29,595 bases of DNA from Priapulus caudatus (GCF_000485595.1 NW_014577612.1:41723-71317), one strand, 5' to 3'; positions 17,866-28,720 are shown, counted from the first letter of the stretch. Notes: a model not told the origin generated them from the sequence alone. Numbers and translations: made by a program.

Positions 17866-19219
17866 CTAGATCTCAGGTCGTGGGACAGACATCAACCCCG
17901 TTGACTTGAGGGCATCCAGTCCGTTGTGCAGCACACAGACCTTGGAGAATCCAATGGCGACAAGCTCACCTGCAAACTATGAACGTAGTGAGATTACAAT
18001 ACAGTAACTTACTCGTAAAACATCCATGTTGCACATATATATATATTCATATATATATATATATATAATACACACACACACATACATATGCACCCCTGTA
18101 CTATCTATTTATGGGTAGATAATGGATAGTTTTCCCAATAACTTGTAGTAATTAGTAGCTATTTGCCCTTGAAAACAAAGCTATGACCACATTGTGCATA
18201 CTCAATTGGTCGACAAAGAATGTGTTTGCTTCACATCTAACACAAACATACTCACCCTGAACTGAATAAAGCTCTGCTCGTTTTGAAACGATTACATTTC
18301 TGCGCGCGCAACTCTTTACCTGTGCAGCGTGGTTGCCTCTGTTGCCGACGACGACGACGAGTCTCCCGCGATGCGCGTACAGCTGAGACACGGCAGACGA
18401 CGACACGAGGCCGCCATCTGGTGAGAAGGCCGAGGCAAAGGGGATGTTCACCGCTCCGGGAACCGTCCCGCGTAAGTAGCTGTCACGCGACGGTCAAGGT
18501 TCCATCTGTTCGAGACGACTCCCATATGCTATAGCGTGGTGTGCGGCGTTCGCAACCAAAAACAAACGCCTCCAGTTCACTTACGACCGTCGTTTCAACC
18601 CGTAATAGACCTGTATAATATTCTGTTTATCATAGATGAACAGACAGACAGAGACAGACAGACATGGATGAATGGATGGATGGATGTTTGGATAAATGAA
18701 TGGATAGATAGATAAATAAATAGAAAGAAAGATTGATGGATAGATGGATAGACAGTTAGATAATTAGATAGACAGATAGATAAACAGACAGACAGACAGA
18801 CAGACAGACAAATAGACAGACAAACAAACAGATACACAGACAAACAGACACACACACACACACATCAGCCGCGCATCACACACGCGACGCCACACGTGCA
18901 CACACACACTTCAACGCAACGCACGCACGCACGCACCAGCACACACAACGCGCACCACGCACACACACACACACGCACACACACACACCCAACACAGCCA
19001 TGTCTTCTATATAAGGATACTCCTCGCTGAGTCTCACGTCGATGACAAGCACCTTGGGAGCGCACCTGGCCGCGCTGGATGCTGTATGGTGCTGCGCGCG
19101 GGTGGCGGGTCGGCCGGCGGCGGACGAGGAGGACGCGAGCCGCACCAGGGCTCGAAGAGATCCCGCGCCGACACTGGCGCGCACCTCTCTCCTTCAGAGT
19201 CTGCGAGCGGCAGCGCATC
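17866..19219 (-). CDS. TBCK: TBCK exons 18-20, C-terminal rhodanese domain
   Basis: Exon 18 (19219-19021) gives a Pro/Ala/Ser-rich stretch with [10 protein letters not shown] (human SPRISAEDLID) and then [12 protein letters not shown] (human KLLVVDIRNSED). Exon 19 (18479-18320) gives [18 protein letters not shown] and a RLVVVVGN strand. Exon 20 (17976-17866) gives [16 protein letters not shown] and ends PRPEI-stop (human PSPQI). The rhodanese active-site Cys is not present; the loop reads VGNRGNH, so this is an inactive rhodanese fold, as in human (VGHVAKH). Exon 18 has an apparent one-base deletion, described separately. Confidence 0.93.
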
Positions 19220-22200
19220 CTTCGTCTCGACGTGAGAGAGAGGAGGAGACGGTGTATGAATAAGGAGAGAGGAGAGGCCGGCAGTGAGAAAGGGAGAGGA
19301 GAGATGGGAAATGGTGAAATTAGAGAGAGAGAAGAGGACGGCATAAAGGGGAGAAGAGAGACAGAAACAGAGGAGAAGAGAAAAGAGTAGGAAACAGCAA
19401 GAGAGAGAAGAGGAGAGGGACCGCAAAGAGGAAAGAGAGAGGCAGTGAGAGAAAGAGAGAGAAACAGTTAAAGAGAGAGAGAGAGAGTGAGAGAGAGACA
19501 GAGACAGACGAGGACCAGAGAAGAAGATACAGAGAGGAGGCGTGACAGCACAATGAATCCTGAGAAATGATGAGAGACGAGCAGAGGGGACAGCAAGAAG
19601 AGACGACGAGAGAGACAGCGGGGAAGAGTAGGAGAGAAGAGAGAGAGAGATGATAGAAGAAGAGCAGAGAGGGGAGAAGACCAGAGAGAGATAGAGAGAG
19701 AGGGGAGGAGAGTAGAGAGAGAAGAAGCATATATAGATAGAAGAATAGAGGAGAGAGAGAGGAATGAGATGAGGATAGATAGATTAATATTAGAGAGCAG
19801 AGGAGAGAGAGAGAGGAGAGAGGAGTAGATGAGAAGAAGAAGAGAGGGAGAGAGGGAGAGAGAGAGGAGAGAGAGAGAACAGCGAGTGGTAATCGGCAAT
19901 GACCGACGTACGCAAATTTATCGCATATGATTCAAATACAAACACAGGTACTGTGCCCTTATTCTAACTTTACTTATGCGTGAAGGATATGCACTAGGTC
20001 AAAGTAAACTGTCAGCGATAAGGCCAAAACAAAATATATGTGTGGTTACCGTTACATGCCGGAAAAAAATAGGGTAGGTAGGTAGGGAAAACATTTTATT
20101 TTCTTGAAATATTTTATTTACGAACCATGTCCGAAGGATGTGCGTTGTGCCTTTTGAAGCAGGAACTGTCCAATTCATATATTTTTTATTTTTTTATTTT
20201 ATTTTAATTTTTTTTGACTTTAAAGAAAATTGACAATAAAATGTTTAGGGTCGCTGGGAATAAATAGGGTCGGTCGGGAAACCGTAACCACACCTATATT
20301 TTGTTTTGGCCCAATGAAAGTGAGTGACGCAAGCACTCACGTATAAAGCTCTGCCTTCTCCTGATTTTTCACCCTTCGTCTTTGGCCTTGCATGTTGCCT
20401 AAAGGTGGCGCTCTTTGGTGTGCTCCGGAAAAAATGTATAGAGGCTTGAACGCATTTCTCCATGTCTATTTCTGAAAAGGGGGCAACATACAACATGAAC
20501 AACTAGACAGAGTGCACTCACGGAGTGCATACCTCCGCCAGCGACATACGCCATGCGCCATATGACTCACGAACACACGAATAACCCACGATACACACAT
20601 GTACTGACATGTACACGCTCCTGCTCAAGCAAGCACGCGCTGGCTTGCTGACTCGCTGGCTCGCTGGGTCGACGCGCTAATATCGATCGCGTGAACACAC
20701 AAACACACGAACACTAGACTGGTACCCGGTCCCACCTCTCGGCTTAGTTACTCGATGGGGGAATCGAGGTGAGAGCGAGTACCAGTCTAACGCGAACACA
20801 CGAGAGCGAAAACATAACCTCCCTCCAACTCCGTTGGGCGGAAGTATAATTACTCATAATATTCATTAATAATTTAAACTTAATGACTTAACGACGAAAA
20901 ACGACCATATACAATGTAGTAGTCTGAAGAAGATATGTCAGGGAAAGATATGCAGATATATCTCACTTATAGATGGCATCAATTGCTAATAATAGCTTAG
21001 CTCTTAATGGCATAAAAATAGTTTTGCATTAAAATGTTAACTTAATTACAATTAATAAAAAGTTACTTTAATAAATCTTACCTGGCAAGTCAGAGAAAAC
21101 CAATATGCATTCATTGAACCCAAAAGAAAGCAAGTTGGTGCGCAACTGTTTCAAGATGGCTACCCCGATAAACAATGGTAGCGATGAGTCGCCTAGCAAC
21201 AGTGTGTCCCATAAATGAAATATCTTGTGCAGGGGGAACACATCTGAAATGTAACAGAATGCTTAGCATGCTTAGATAAAATAACAATAAAATTTCAGAT
21301 GTTTTTTTATTTAAAATTTAAAAACCTTTATGTGAAATATATTTATCTAGGATATATATGAAGAACTCATGTATAGAATATAGAATGCTGACTGAATATA
21401 GAATATAGAATATACCCTAACTCATGTACTACTCTATAAAACATAATTCTTGTCGTGGGCAATACTTACGTGCGTACATGGTAAGAAACCAGGGAATAGC
21501 GTAGAGTTCTGGGATGAAACCTATAGTGTCCAGATGGTTGGACACATCTGGATCGTGGAATGCTATCATGTGTGAAAACACTGCCAGGTATTCTAAAAAA
21601 AATTTATCAAGACACAAATGTTGTTTAACGGAAAATGGTAAATGGAAAAAATTTTACCATTAGAAATGTCAGAATACATTTTTTGTTTTGTTTTACTAAT
21701 TGTATAACTTATAATCTTATTGCCACACATACAATGAGATAACACGAAATTTTCACGAAACTCTTTATCTAGTTTTAATCTCAACATAGCTATAAACAAC
21801 AATGCAAGAAATAACCTGCCTTACCTTGAATCACAGCTGCATTATCCTTCATGAAAAACTTGTGCAAGTATTTATTGATGAAATTTGTCATGCACGCATA
21901 TGCCAGAGCTGAAATGAATAACATTACTATAATAAGAAAAATTACATCCGCCATGGGCTACATTCGCCACTTAAAAATCAAACATATAGATATTTGCATT
22001 TGTATTGTTATAAAAAACATTAAAAAAATATAAATTATATATAAATTATAATTTTATAACATAATTTGATCATATACATTATAATTTTTAATAAAAAGCT
22101 GCCACAATCGTCTGCTGTCTATACACACCTTCGTCGTTGAAGTTTAAGTAGATGAAGGAGGCGCAGAGGGAGTCGAGGCCCTGCCAGTAGACGTACTGCG

Positions 22201-25200
22201 GGTGGCTGATCACCCACGCCTTCAGCACGCGCTTGAACTTGCCGTGGCTCTCCGGCGACGACAGCAGCTCGTTGTACTGGTGGCAGCGCGGAATGTCGAC
22301 CTCGATCTGCCGGTCGGTCGCCGTTGCCGTTCGCTTGTCGATGGCGTCGTAGCACGCGCGCACATCACCCTGCGCACGCGCAACAGCAGTGTACGGTAGT
22401 AGCGCGATACCCGTGTATAATAGCCAAGGCGTTACTCCGAGATGAACGGTTATGAGGTGTTACTCAGGGGGTTCGGAAGGGGCGATATTGTGCAACTTTC
22501 TGTTACTCAATAATTCCCGGAGTCTGGACCTTCGCAGAGGAAGAACTTTCAGAGGGGGAGAGAGAGAGAGAGAGAGAGGGAGGCAGAGGGAAAGAGAGGA
22601 CTTTCGCAGGGTATTATCTCTATCTATACAAACATAAATGGTGTATCAGCAGTGCCAGATTATACGTCATTACAAGCCACCCAGAATATTTTCACGCCGA
22701 TTTTCAATACGAATGACAGTAACTATTCTCTAAATTCGGGCGGCAACGCTGAAACTTTGGCACGAAGTCACGCCTGATGATGAGGCTAATAAGATTTCGA
22801 CTACAAGATTGCTGCCTTCTTCTTAGTTCACAGAAACATCGTTGAGTTAACTTCTTAGTATACACGTACGCATATAAAGTTCTTAGTATGCACGCACCTC
22901 AATATCAAGCAGGGTTGCCCAGACGTACGGCCTCACGAGCGGTGGAATGTCGACCCTAGCTTCTCTCCAGATCTGCGAGCGCTTGTACGGGTATCCCTCT
23001 AGCAGACGCTTAAACAGGACCACCCTGTGCAACTGTGTAAAGACACACCATCTTTGAATTACTGCCCATGGGATAACCTACCTTTGCTCAAAGGCACACT
23101 GGTAGAATCGAAGTGGTAAACAAACGCTACAAGTTTCATTCCCGTGCGGTAACCAACCGAGCCAACGTACACTGTTTCCTATCATAGTAATAGTAAATAT
23201 CAGGAGTGAATAAAAACAAATATTTTGTTTTGTCTGTTTTTATGCACCCCTGCAACTATAGTAAGTAGTGATCTTTCAAGTAATATGCCACTCGTGATTT
23301 CCACAAGAGAATGCATTTAGGATGATGTATGTAAGCACTATGCACCTGATATTCGATGTCTTTCTCTCGAATGATCAGCGGCAAGGTGGCTGTTGCAGAT
23401 AGATCACTCATGCTTGGCGACATAGGAAGAACTGGTTTTCTGCGAACACAACAACGCAAACACTGGTGTAAATGTAGCAGAAATATGTAGGTGTACGTAG
23501 GTTGGTTATGTATAACAAGTACTAACCATTTTTACCATTACTTATACATATCGCGCTGAACTATGACTCTAAACGTGAAGATAGAATTATCGAATTAAAT
23601 ATCACATACAGTTCTTCGAGGAGTGGAAAGTAAATCGATGGGTGCACTTCCTTTAGTCGATCCTTCAGAGTATCCAGTGACAAGCAGACAACAGTTTCAT
23701 CTAGGGTATTGGAACGATGGGCCTCCTGACCGAATGGCTCCCCATTCTGTAGTACCACACTGCAACAACCAAGAAAGACCAGAATCACTCGCATGTACCT
23801 TAAACTTTCCTAAAAAAAACGTTTGCTTGTTAACAAGAGATGAGAAGTGACAGCTGTTAACTCTAATCTTAATGTAATAGCTAAACAACTGCTATTTTGC
23901 GGACTACTACATCTACTACTGCTGCTACTACTCTGATCGCTATTACCCCCTATCACTTCCACAATGTGCTATCACTAATCATCTTTGCAACTGCTGCTGA
24001 TTTTGTGGTTGCAGCTGTGATAATGACAATGTTGCCACTGTTAACGTAGTTCACGTGGCGCAAATATACCACAAAATGTCTTTAGCCTAGGAACATGAGG
24101 GTTTGCTATGACTTCTAATCAATAAAAGACACATCTTGAGTTTGACATGGAATGATCACTCTCAGCTATCAATGCGTACTCAACATTTTCCCACATTTAC
24201 AAAGCTGCTTCAAAACTCCGAAATCTGTATCAACGTAGCGAATGCGCGCTACCTACTTTGGCTGCATGAAAATGGGCGGCTTCTTTTTGATCATGCCACG
24301 CTTGCTTAACTCGTTCTCCAGGTCTCCGCCGGCAAGGCTCCACAGGTAGTACACCTCGTCCATGCCCCGTTCGGCCAGGTAGTCTGTCGGCATGTCTTCT
24401 GCTTCCTCGCCCTCTGCTGATGACAAACACATCACTGTTCATCTAACGTCGTGCACTTCTGATACATGCACACGTGCATGTGCGTGCGTGCGTGCTTGTG
24501 TGCGTTCGTGGGTGTTCATGTAATGTATGTACATTCGTGCGTGGGTGTTCATGTGTGTGTACATACGTGTGTGGGTGTGTGCGTGCATGCATGCATGTGT
24601 GCGTGTGTGTGCCAGCATGCTTGCATGTGTGCGTGTGTGTGGCCGCGATCAGCAGGATGGGCACCTAGCAGCGGTTCTCGAAAACACCGATTTTGCACCT
24701 ACTCTGCAGCGCAGTCATACCGTATAGTGTCATGGCATGTTCGCATACAAAAATAAAACTTGATAGGTTTCAATACCTAACAGGTCATTGACTGGTGGCA
24801 GCTCCAGCTTTCTGCATCTCAACTTCCCTGTGAACAAGTGCAGGCCATTGATGCTCGGAACCTGCAACAACAACAACAATAATAACAACAACAACAACAA
24901 CAACAAATATAAAAGCAACAACGCGGAACAACATGCAAATTTGCTAATGCAATTCATACGTATTCATCGCTGGACGTGCTATATTATGGAAATAGGAAAC
25001 AATCAAAGATGCACACGTCAGACAAGGAAATTTCAGTCACGATATATATTTTCAAATGGGAACCCGTGGTTACAATGCAGGCCTTGAATACCATGCTGGG
25101 GCTGGAGAAATTGTATACAAATATTAAACTGGTAATACTCCAATTCTGCAATGGGACACCCCACAATAGGAGAGAGACTACTGTATCAAGATCTTCACAA

Positions 25201-27417
25201 ACTCCTCTAAGTTGACATCTAAGTTGAATAAGTTTACCTTTGCCAGCTGCTCTTCTGCAAATACAGGATGTTGTAGTAAATCAGATGGGTATGGCCGACT
25301 GTTTGCTTTCACTGTCAAACACTTAGTAAGAAGATCAAGCAATGATGATGGCACATTCTGAAAAAACAACAACAGCATTTGTCTCTCACTTTCTACAAAT
25401 TTTACAGCTACATTTAATGCAACGTATGAATTACTGTGATACAACATTTATGTTGTGTTGTGTTGTGTTGTGTTACACGTATTACATTGCGTTACGCTAC
25501 GTTATGTTATATATAATCGCAGAACAGTATTATGTAATTTACTTGAAGAAAACTGCCTCACCTTTAGTTTTTCGAGCACACCATGACTGTGGGCAATATC
25601 TTGTACTGGCTCGTGAGACTGCAGGAGACAAATTACTTGCTTCAGCATGGATGCCATGTTGAGCTTACTCCACAACTCAATTCCCTAGAATGGTGAAATT
25701 TTAATTAATTTTAATTAAAAATCAATTTTAATGTGTCTGCAGGATGGTGACAGATTTATATAACCTCAAAGAGGACATCAACAGAGAGATATCATGGGAG
25801 ATAGTTATTTTCTGACATGAAATACTGTTGTTGTTGTTAAATTAATCCATGTGTGCTCTGTGTTCTAAGAAATAGTTCTCTAGAAAACCATACCAGGAGA
25901 AGCTCTAGTAATATTACTCCTAGCGACCACACATCTGTCTTTGGGCTAGACAAAAGTTGTAAAGTGGCGGGCAGCCGACCACTGGCTAACACTTCTGGTG
26001 CTAGGTAGCTTGGAGACCTGTGCAAAATAGATCGTATTGCATGAAACAACAGATGTGTAACAACGATCGACGTTTTAACAAACGTGTAATCCGCTAGTTA
26101 TGTATGTGCTACTGTGACCAAGTTAGTGCATACACTTTGGTGCATATAAAGTGCTCACGATAAAGACAATGACGTGCTAGTTACAAGTAACTGATTATGT
26201 CACATATATGCATAAAAAAAAACACTCGAACATGCTCACCCAATGGGAAAGTCGACACTTGTCCCATAGTCTGTCATCGTGTAGAGACCAAAGTTTGTAA
26301 GCTTTGCACACCCTACGCCGTCAATCAGAATAGCTTTGGGAGATAAACACCTGGGAATACACAATAAAATACCCAACATTACTGCATTCAGTGATCTCTA
26401 TATAAGCTCTTCTAAAAAGATCTTGTGCACGATGAAATTATTTACTAAAATTTCCTATGTTTTGCTGAAATGAAAACCAATCCACAAACCTGTGTACAAG
26501 CCCTTGTCGGTTTAAATGGTCGATTCCTTGCAGTATCTGATATGCAAGCCGTATCACAGTGGATATACTGGAAATGATACATGTAGAATAATTTATACAT
26601 CAACAGGATAATTTCTAGCCTAATTGTGTTAGCATGCTTATTTAATTACTTCAGTACCAAATTCAGACCCAATTAATGTAACACATACATTTTTATGATT
26701 TATATGTATAATAATGTACATTGCAGAACTCGGGTCGGGTGTTCTGGTTTAGTTACCATGAGTATATTCCACTGTTTGCTTCTGTTGCCAAGCTTGTCTT
26801 GTAGTGTTCCTGTACAACTATCAACCTCTCTGTTGTATAAAACAAACCACATTTGAATTAATTAATATTTGCCTCATCTGCCCAGAGAAAGCGGGCACAA
26901 TTTCTGATGTGCAAAATAGTATAAATGCCTTGACTATAGAACAAATACAAAGTTTTTTTTTTTCGTTTTTCTTGACAATCCGGGTCGGCGGATCTGTAAA
27001 CCACCAAAATAAAAAAATCTCGCCTTAACATCATTACACATCCACTGTGATGCTTAGTAGGAACTAATTAAGCATCGCAAATTCAACAATTTGCGTGAAG
27101 AACGTGTACATCATAAATATATGTCAACTGAGTTAAACAAAGGCAAACTGAAATGAGATTAAGTTAATCTAGTAACTAAAAAAGCTTTACAAACCTGAGT
27201 ATAATATATTCATCATACCATGTTTTCCACGTGCAATGTCCACGTATCTGCACAGGTTAGGATGTGTGATGTCCTTTAGTTGTTGAAAACGGCCGAAAAC
27301 TTTGATTGAATTCGGGGTGAGCGGTAAGCCATCACTGCCACATTGATCATTCGCATGGACAGACGTCAGGAAAGTCCGTATTCCAAGCTCCGCATTGCCA
27401 AGCGGGAAGAACTCCAT
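17866..27417 (-). CDS. TBCK: TBCK, TBC domain-containing protein kinase-like (20 coding exons)
   Basis: TBCK is a subunit of the FERRY complex, which links Rab5 endosomes to mRNA and ribosomes, and affects mTOR signalling in human cells. Exons: 27417-27219, 26829-26757, 26567-26490, 26350-26240, 26017-25894, 25684-25562, 25357-25238, 24861-24777, 24416-24257, 23759-23610, 23439-23346, 23032-22898, 22369-22129, 21908-21825, 21592-21470, 21243-21082, 20471-20341, 19219-19021, 18479-18320, 17976-17866. All junction phases fit except within exon 18, which needs one extra base. The product is about 887 residues (human 893). It is similar to human TBCK along its whole length, including [25 protein letters not shown] and [10 protein letters not shown]. 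An acceptor at 27428 lies just before the ATG, so an upstream non-coding exon is likely but not found. Confidence 0.97.
17977..18319 (-). other. TBCK intron 19
   Basis: Contains (AT)n at about 18028-18067 followed by a short (CA)n. Nothing else is visible. Confidence 0.7.
18632..19010. repeat. Tetranucleotide and (CA)n microsatellites in TBCK intron 18
   Basis: GATG/GATA/GACA tetranucleotide tracts at about 18632-18848, then (CA)n with CACG interruptions at about 18847-18990, ending about 30 bp from the exon 18 donor. Confidence 0.9.
19021..19219 (-). CDS. TBCK: TBCK exon 18 with apparent one-base frameshift
   Basis: The start ([10 protein letters not shown] to ARDLFE) and the end (LVRLAS to DVRLSE) are in different frames. 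The exon is 199 nt; phase 0 at the start and phase 2 at the end need 200. One extra base near the GGG at 19148-19150 (CCC in the coding sense) makes the exon match human TBCK through its length. It is a GC-rich homopolymer context and the neighbouring assembly is imperfect, so a base-calling error is more likely than a real mutation. Confidence 0.75.
19245..19890. repeat. 650-bp (GA)n-rich tract in TBCK intron 17
   Basis: Almost pure purine on the plus strand (GAGAGA, GGAGA, AGAAGA) and so polypyrimidine in the TBCK transcript. It leads into the exon 18 acceptor and may act as a very long polypyrimidine tract. The rest of the intron, up to 20340, is AT-rich with TTTTATT runs at about 20180-20215. 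Confidence 0.85.
20341..23032 (-). CDS. TBCK: TBCK exons 12-17, TBC domain
   Basis: Exons 23032-22898, 22369-22129, 21908-21825, 21592-21470, 21243-21082 and 20471-20341. The TBC fold acts on Rab GTPases. Visible TBC hallmarks are the [13 protein letters not shown] start, the arginine-finger motif IxxDxxR (IEVDIPR) and the glutamine-finger motif YxQG (YWQGLD), so both GAP-type fingers are present. Later helices include [26 protein letters not shown] and [11 protein letters not shown]. Exon 17 ends with [14 protein letters not shown], also conserved in human. Exon 13 (241 nt) is more GC-rich than its neighbours. Confidence 0.96.
20472..21081 (-). other. TBCK intron 16
   Basis: Apart from the foldback at 20715-20789 there is a run of CACG/ACAC-rich sequence at about 20560-20715 and AT-rich sequence beyond 20830. 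No exon. Confidence 0.65.
20715..20789. repeat. Foldback element (family TAGACT...CACCTCTCG), TBCK intron 17/16 region
   Basis: About 75 bp. Left arm TAGACTGGTACCCGGTCCC... and right arm CGAGGTGAGAGCGAGTACC... ending in AGTCTA pair over about 25 bp with a few mismatches. It lies in the TBCK intron 20472-21081. Confidence 0.65.
22370..22897 (-). other. TBCK intron 12
   Basis: Contains a short (AG)n tract at about 22555-22600. No coding signal seen. Confidence 0.65.
23201..23252. repeat. Hairpin element (family TCAGGRGT), TBCK intron 11
   Basis: Arm CAGGAGTGAATAAAAACA at 23201-23218 pairs with 23235-23252 with two mismatches. It has the same CAGGRGT ends as the others but a different loop. 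Confidence 0.7.
23346..24861 (-). CDS. TBCK: TBCK exons 8-11, linker between pseudokinase and TBC
   Basis: Exons 24861-24777, 24416-24257, 23759-23610 and 23439-23346. Conserved blocks are [46 protein letters not shown] and [14 protein letters not shown], all close to human TBCK. At the end of exon 9 the donor must be AA|GTAGGT, because the alternative three bases later would include an in-frame TAG. The chosen cut joins AA+T to give [12 protein letters not shown], matching human PNFLFEDGESFG. Confidence 0.93.
23760..24256 (-). other. TBCK intron 9
   Basis: Contains a short CTACTACTG-type trinucleotide patch at about 23905-23935. Nothing else. Confidence 0.6.
24466..24645. repeat. (GT)n/(GTGC)n low-complexity in TBCK intron 8
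   Basis: TGTGCGTG-rich sequence with interspersed GTTCATG and GGGTG. Open frames through it are repeat artefacts. The remainder of the intron (24417-24776) shows nothing. Confidence 0.9.
24863..24906. repeat. (CAA)n microsatellite at TBCK exon 8 acceptor
   Basis: CAACAA with two AAT interruptions. On the coding strand it is (TTG)n directly before the exon 8 acceptor at 24861. The rest of the intron to 25237 shows nothing. Confidence 0.9.
25238..27417 (-). CDS. TBCK: TBCK exons 1-7, pseudokinase domain
   Basis: Exon 1 encodes the N-terminus ([12 protein letters not shown]) and exon 2 the [10 protein letters not shown] strand. Exon 3 ends the helix before the catalytic loop ([13 protein letters not shown]). 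Exon 4 has [10 protein letters not shown] in place of the HRD...N loop and TNFGLY in place of DFG. Exon 5 has the SYLAPEV and [12 protein letters not shown] motifs typical of kinase subdomains VIII-IX. Exons 6-7 finish the C-lobe with [25 protein letters not shown]. The catalytic Asp of HRD and the metal-binding Asp of DFG are both missing, so catalysis is not expected, as in human TBCK (HRA, KFG). Confidence 0.95.
25448..25476. repeat. (TGTGT)n microsatellite in TBCK intron 6
   Basis: Pentanucleotide TTGTG repeated about five times. Confidence 0.85.
26830..27218 (-). other. TBCK intron 1
   Basis: AT-rich with a T tract at about 26951-26962. No exon or element recognised. Confidence 0.65.
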
Positions 27418-27584
27418 ATCTGGATGCCCTAGAAATATGAAAAAATATCTAAACATATAAGCCAATGACTATAACCGACTTATATAATATCCAATATCGA
27501 AACTGTAGATATCTTGATCTTGATTGTGTACTGCGTCGACCGCGTATACGCGTATTATGATGCAGGTGGTGGGGCATGGTAAAA

Positions 27585-28028
27585 TTAGGCGCTCCCGGTT
27601 GCGACCGCGACACAGATGGCGTCGATTATGGTCTGTGTGCAGGCATTCCAGTACACGATGGTCCGTGGAAAGAATGAGTTCTTGAATTCCTCTGTTGAGG
27701 TTCTAATGACTGCGAGTTTGTTGTCGTTTTTGCTCCTTGTGCGCGATGGACCCATCCTGATGTACTGGACTTTGGGGATCGCAGTACTTCCACAGAGAAT
27801 TTTGTTGAGAAGGTTGAGTCGCTTCTCTTTATGGCGTATTTGAAGATTCGACCAATTAAGTGATTGTAACATTGCAGTTACGCTGTTGGTTCTGCCATAA
27901 TCCATTTTTCCATCTATTTCATAGAAGTACGATAGCGTCTTTTTTGTCCGTGTTGCATGCAGGATGTAACACTTCTGGGCGTTAAATTGCATCCCCCAGG
28001 TCTCGGCCCAGGATTGAAGGATGGACAA
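27585..28028 (-). pseudogene. Non-LTR retrotransposon reverse transcriptase C-terminal fragment
   Basis: 147 codons open. It contains LQSWAETWGMQFNAQKC and, later, VTAMLQSLNWSNLQIRHKEK, RLNLLNKIL and NSFFPRTIVYWNA, all typical of the C-terminal part of CR1/Jockey-like reverse transcriptase ORFs. The usual YLGV block and about 100 residues between the first and second motifs are missing, so it is internally deleted. Just upstream (about 28040-28060) AIQQDL is in another frame, showing a frameshift. It lies 157 bp upstream of the TBCK acceptor at 27428. The exact clade is not determined. Confidence 0.8.
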
Positions 28029-28228
28029 TTAAGTCTTGCTGTATTGCTCCACTAGATATGGGCATAGCGGAGGCACAATTGCATTTGATCCCACTGAAGG
28101 GTGTATGTAGATAAGCCCTTGGGATAATGTACGTATATTATACAGAGTCACTGAGAGTGCATGCTTGGTTATACACACGCAGACTATTTTGCAACATTTT
28201 GTGAGTTACAGTGTATATAGCATACATG

Positions 28229-28556
28229 TATCGTAGCTCCAAGAAACGGTATTGCTAGGGTTACAATACGACAATCCGTCGTATAGACAATCCGTCGCAC
28301 AGCTATGTATAGCCAATCCGTCGCACAGCCTGGTCGGGCTAACATGTATCGGTGTTATCGCGCATTTATTCTCGCCCTACGTGCATAGTCGAAAGGCTTC
28401 TGCAAGCGCCACAACTCCTCAATTGACCGATTATACGCCGTTATGACAGAACCGTGGAAATTGTTCTACATAGAGGGCAGCGAATTCGATCAAAAGGCGC
28501 CGCGAGGCGGCGCTGTTCGCGCTTCGCGCGTATATCCGGGCTGCAGATCGTCTAGT
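28229..28556. mobile_element. Short member of the same dispersed repeat family
   Basis: Starts TCGTAGCTCCAAGAAACGGT and ends with GCTTCGCGCGTATATCCGG. It contains two or three copies of CAATCCGTCG near 28272-28325. It aligns to both ends of 11945-14375 but lacks its middle, like an internally deleted non-autonomous copy. Confidence 0.6.
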
Positions 28557-28601
28557 GATCCCCTAGATGGCGCATTATTAATTAACAATTAATAAAATCA
28601 G

Positions 28602-28720
28602 TTAACCTTAACCCTAACCCTAACCCTAATCCTAACCCTAATCCTAACCCTAACCCTAACCCTAACCCTAACCCTAACCCTAACCCTAACCCGAATCCTA
28701 ACCCTAACCCTATCCCTAAT
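28602..28720. repeat. Interstitial telomeric repeat, degenerate (CCCTAA)n
   Basis: About 19 units of CCCTAA with variants such as TCCTAA, CCGAAT and TATCCCTAA. The C-rich strand reads 5'-3' on the plus strand. It lies about 45 bp from the short dispersed repeat at 28229-28556. Confidence 0.95.

Noticed and set aside
18595-19899. Long open frames through (GACA)n, (CA)n and (GA)n tracts
   Set aside because: Low-complexity sequence without stop codons gives open frames by chance; only exon 18 within it has homology.
24244-24257. TBCK exon 9 ending three bases later or at a stop codon
   Set aside because: In-frame TAG would follow; the AA|GTAGGT donor restores the match to human TBCK.
24443-24756. 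Cys/Val- or His/Thr-rich frames through the GTGTGC repeat
   Set aside because: Microsatellite translation with no domain.
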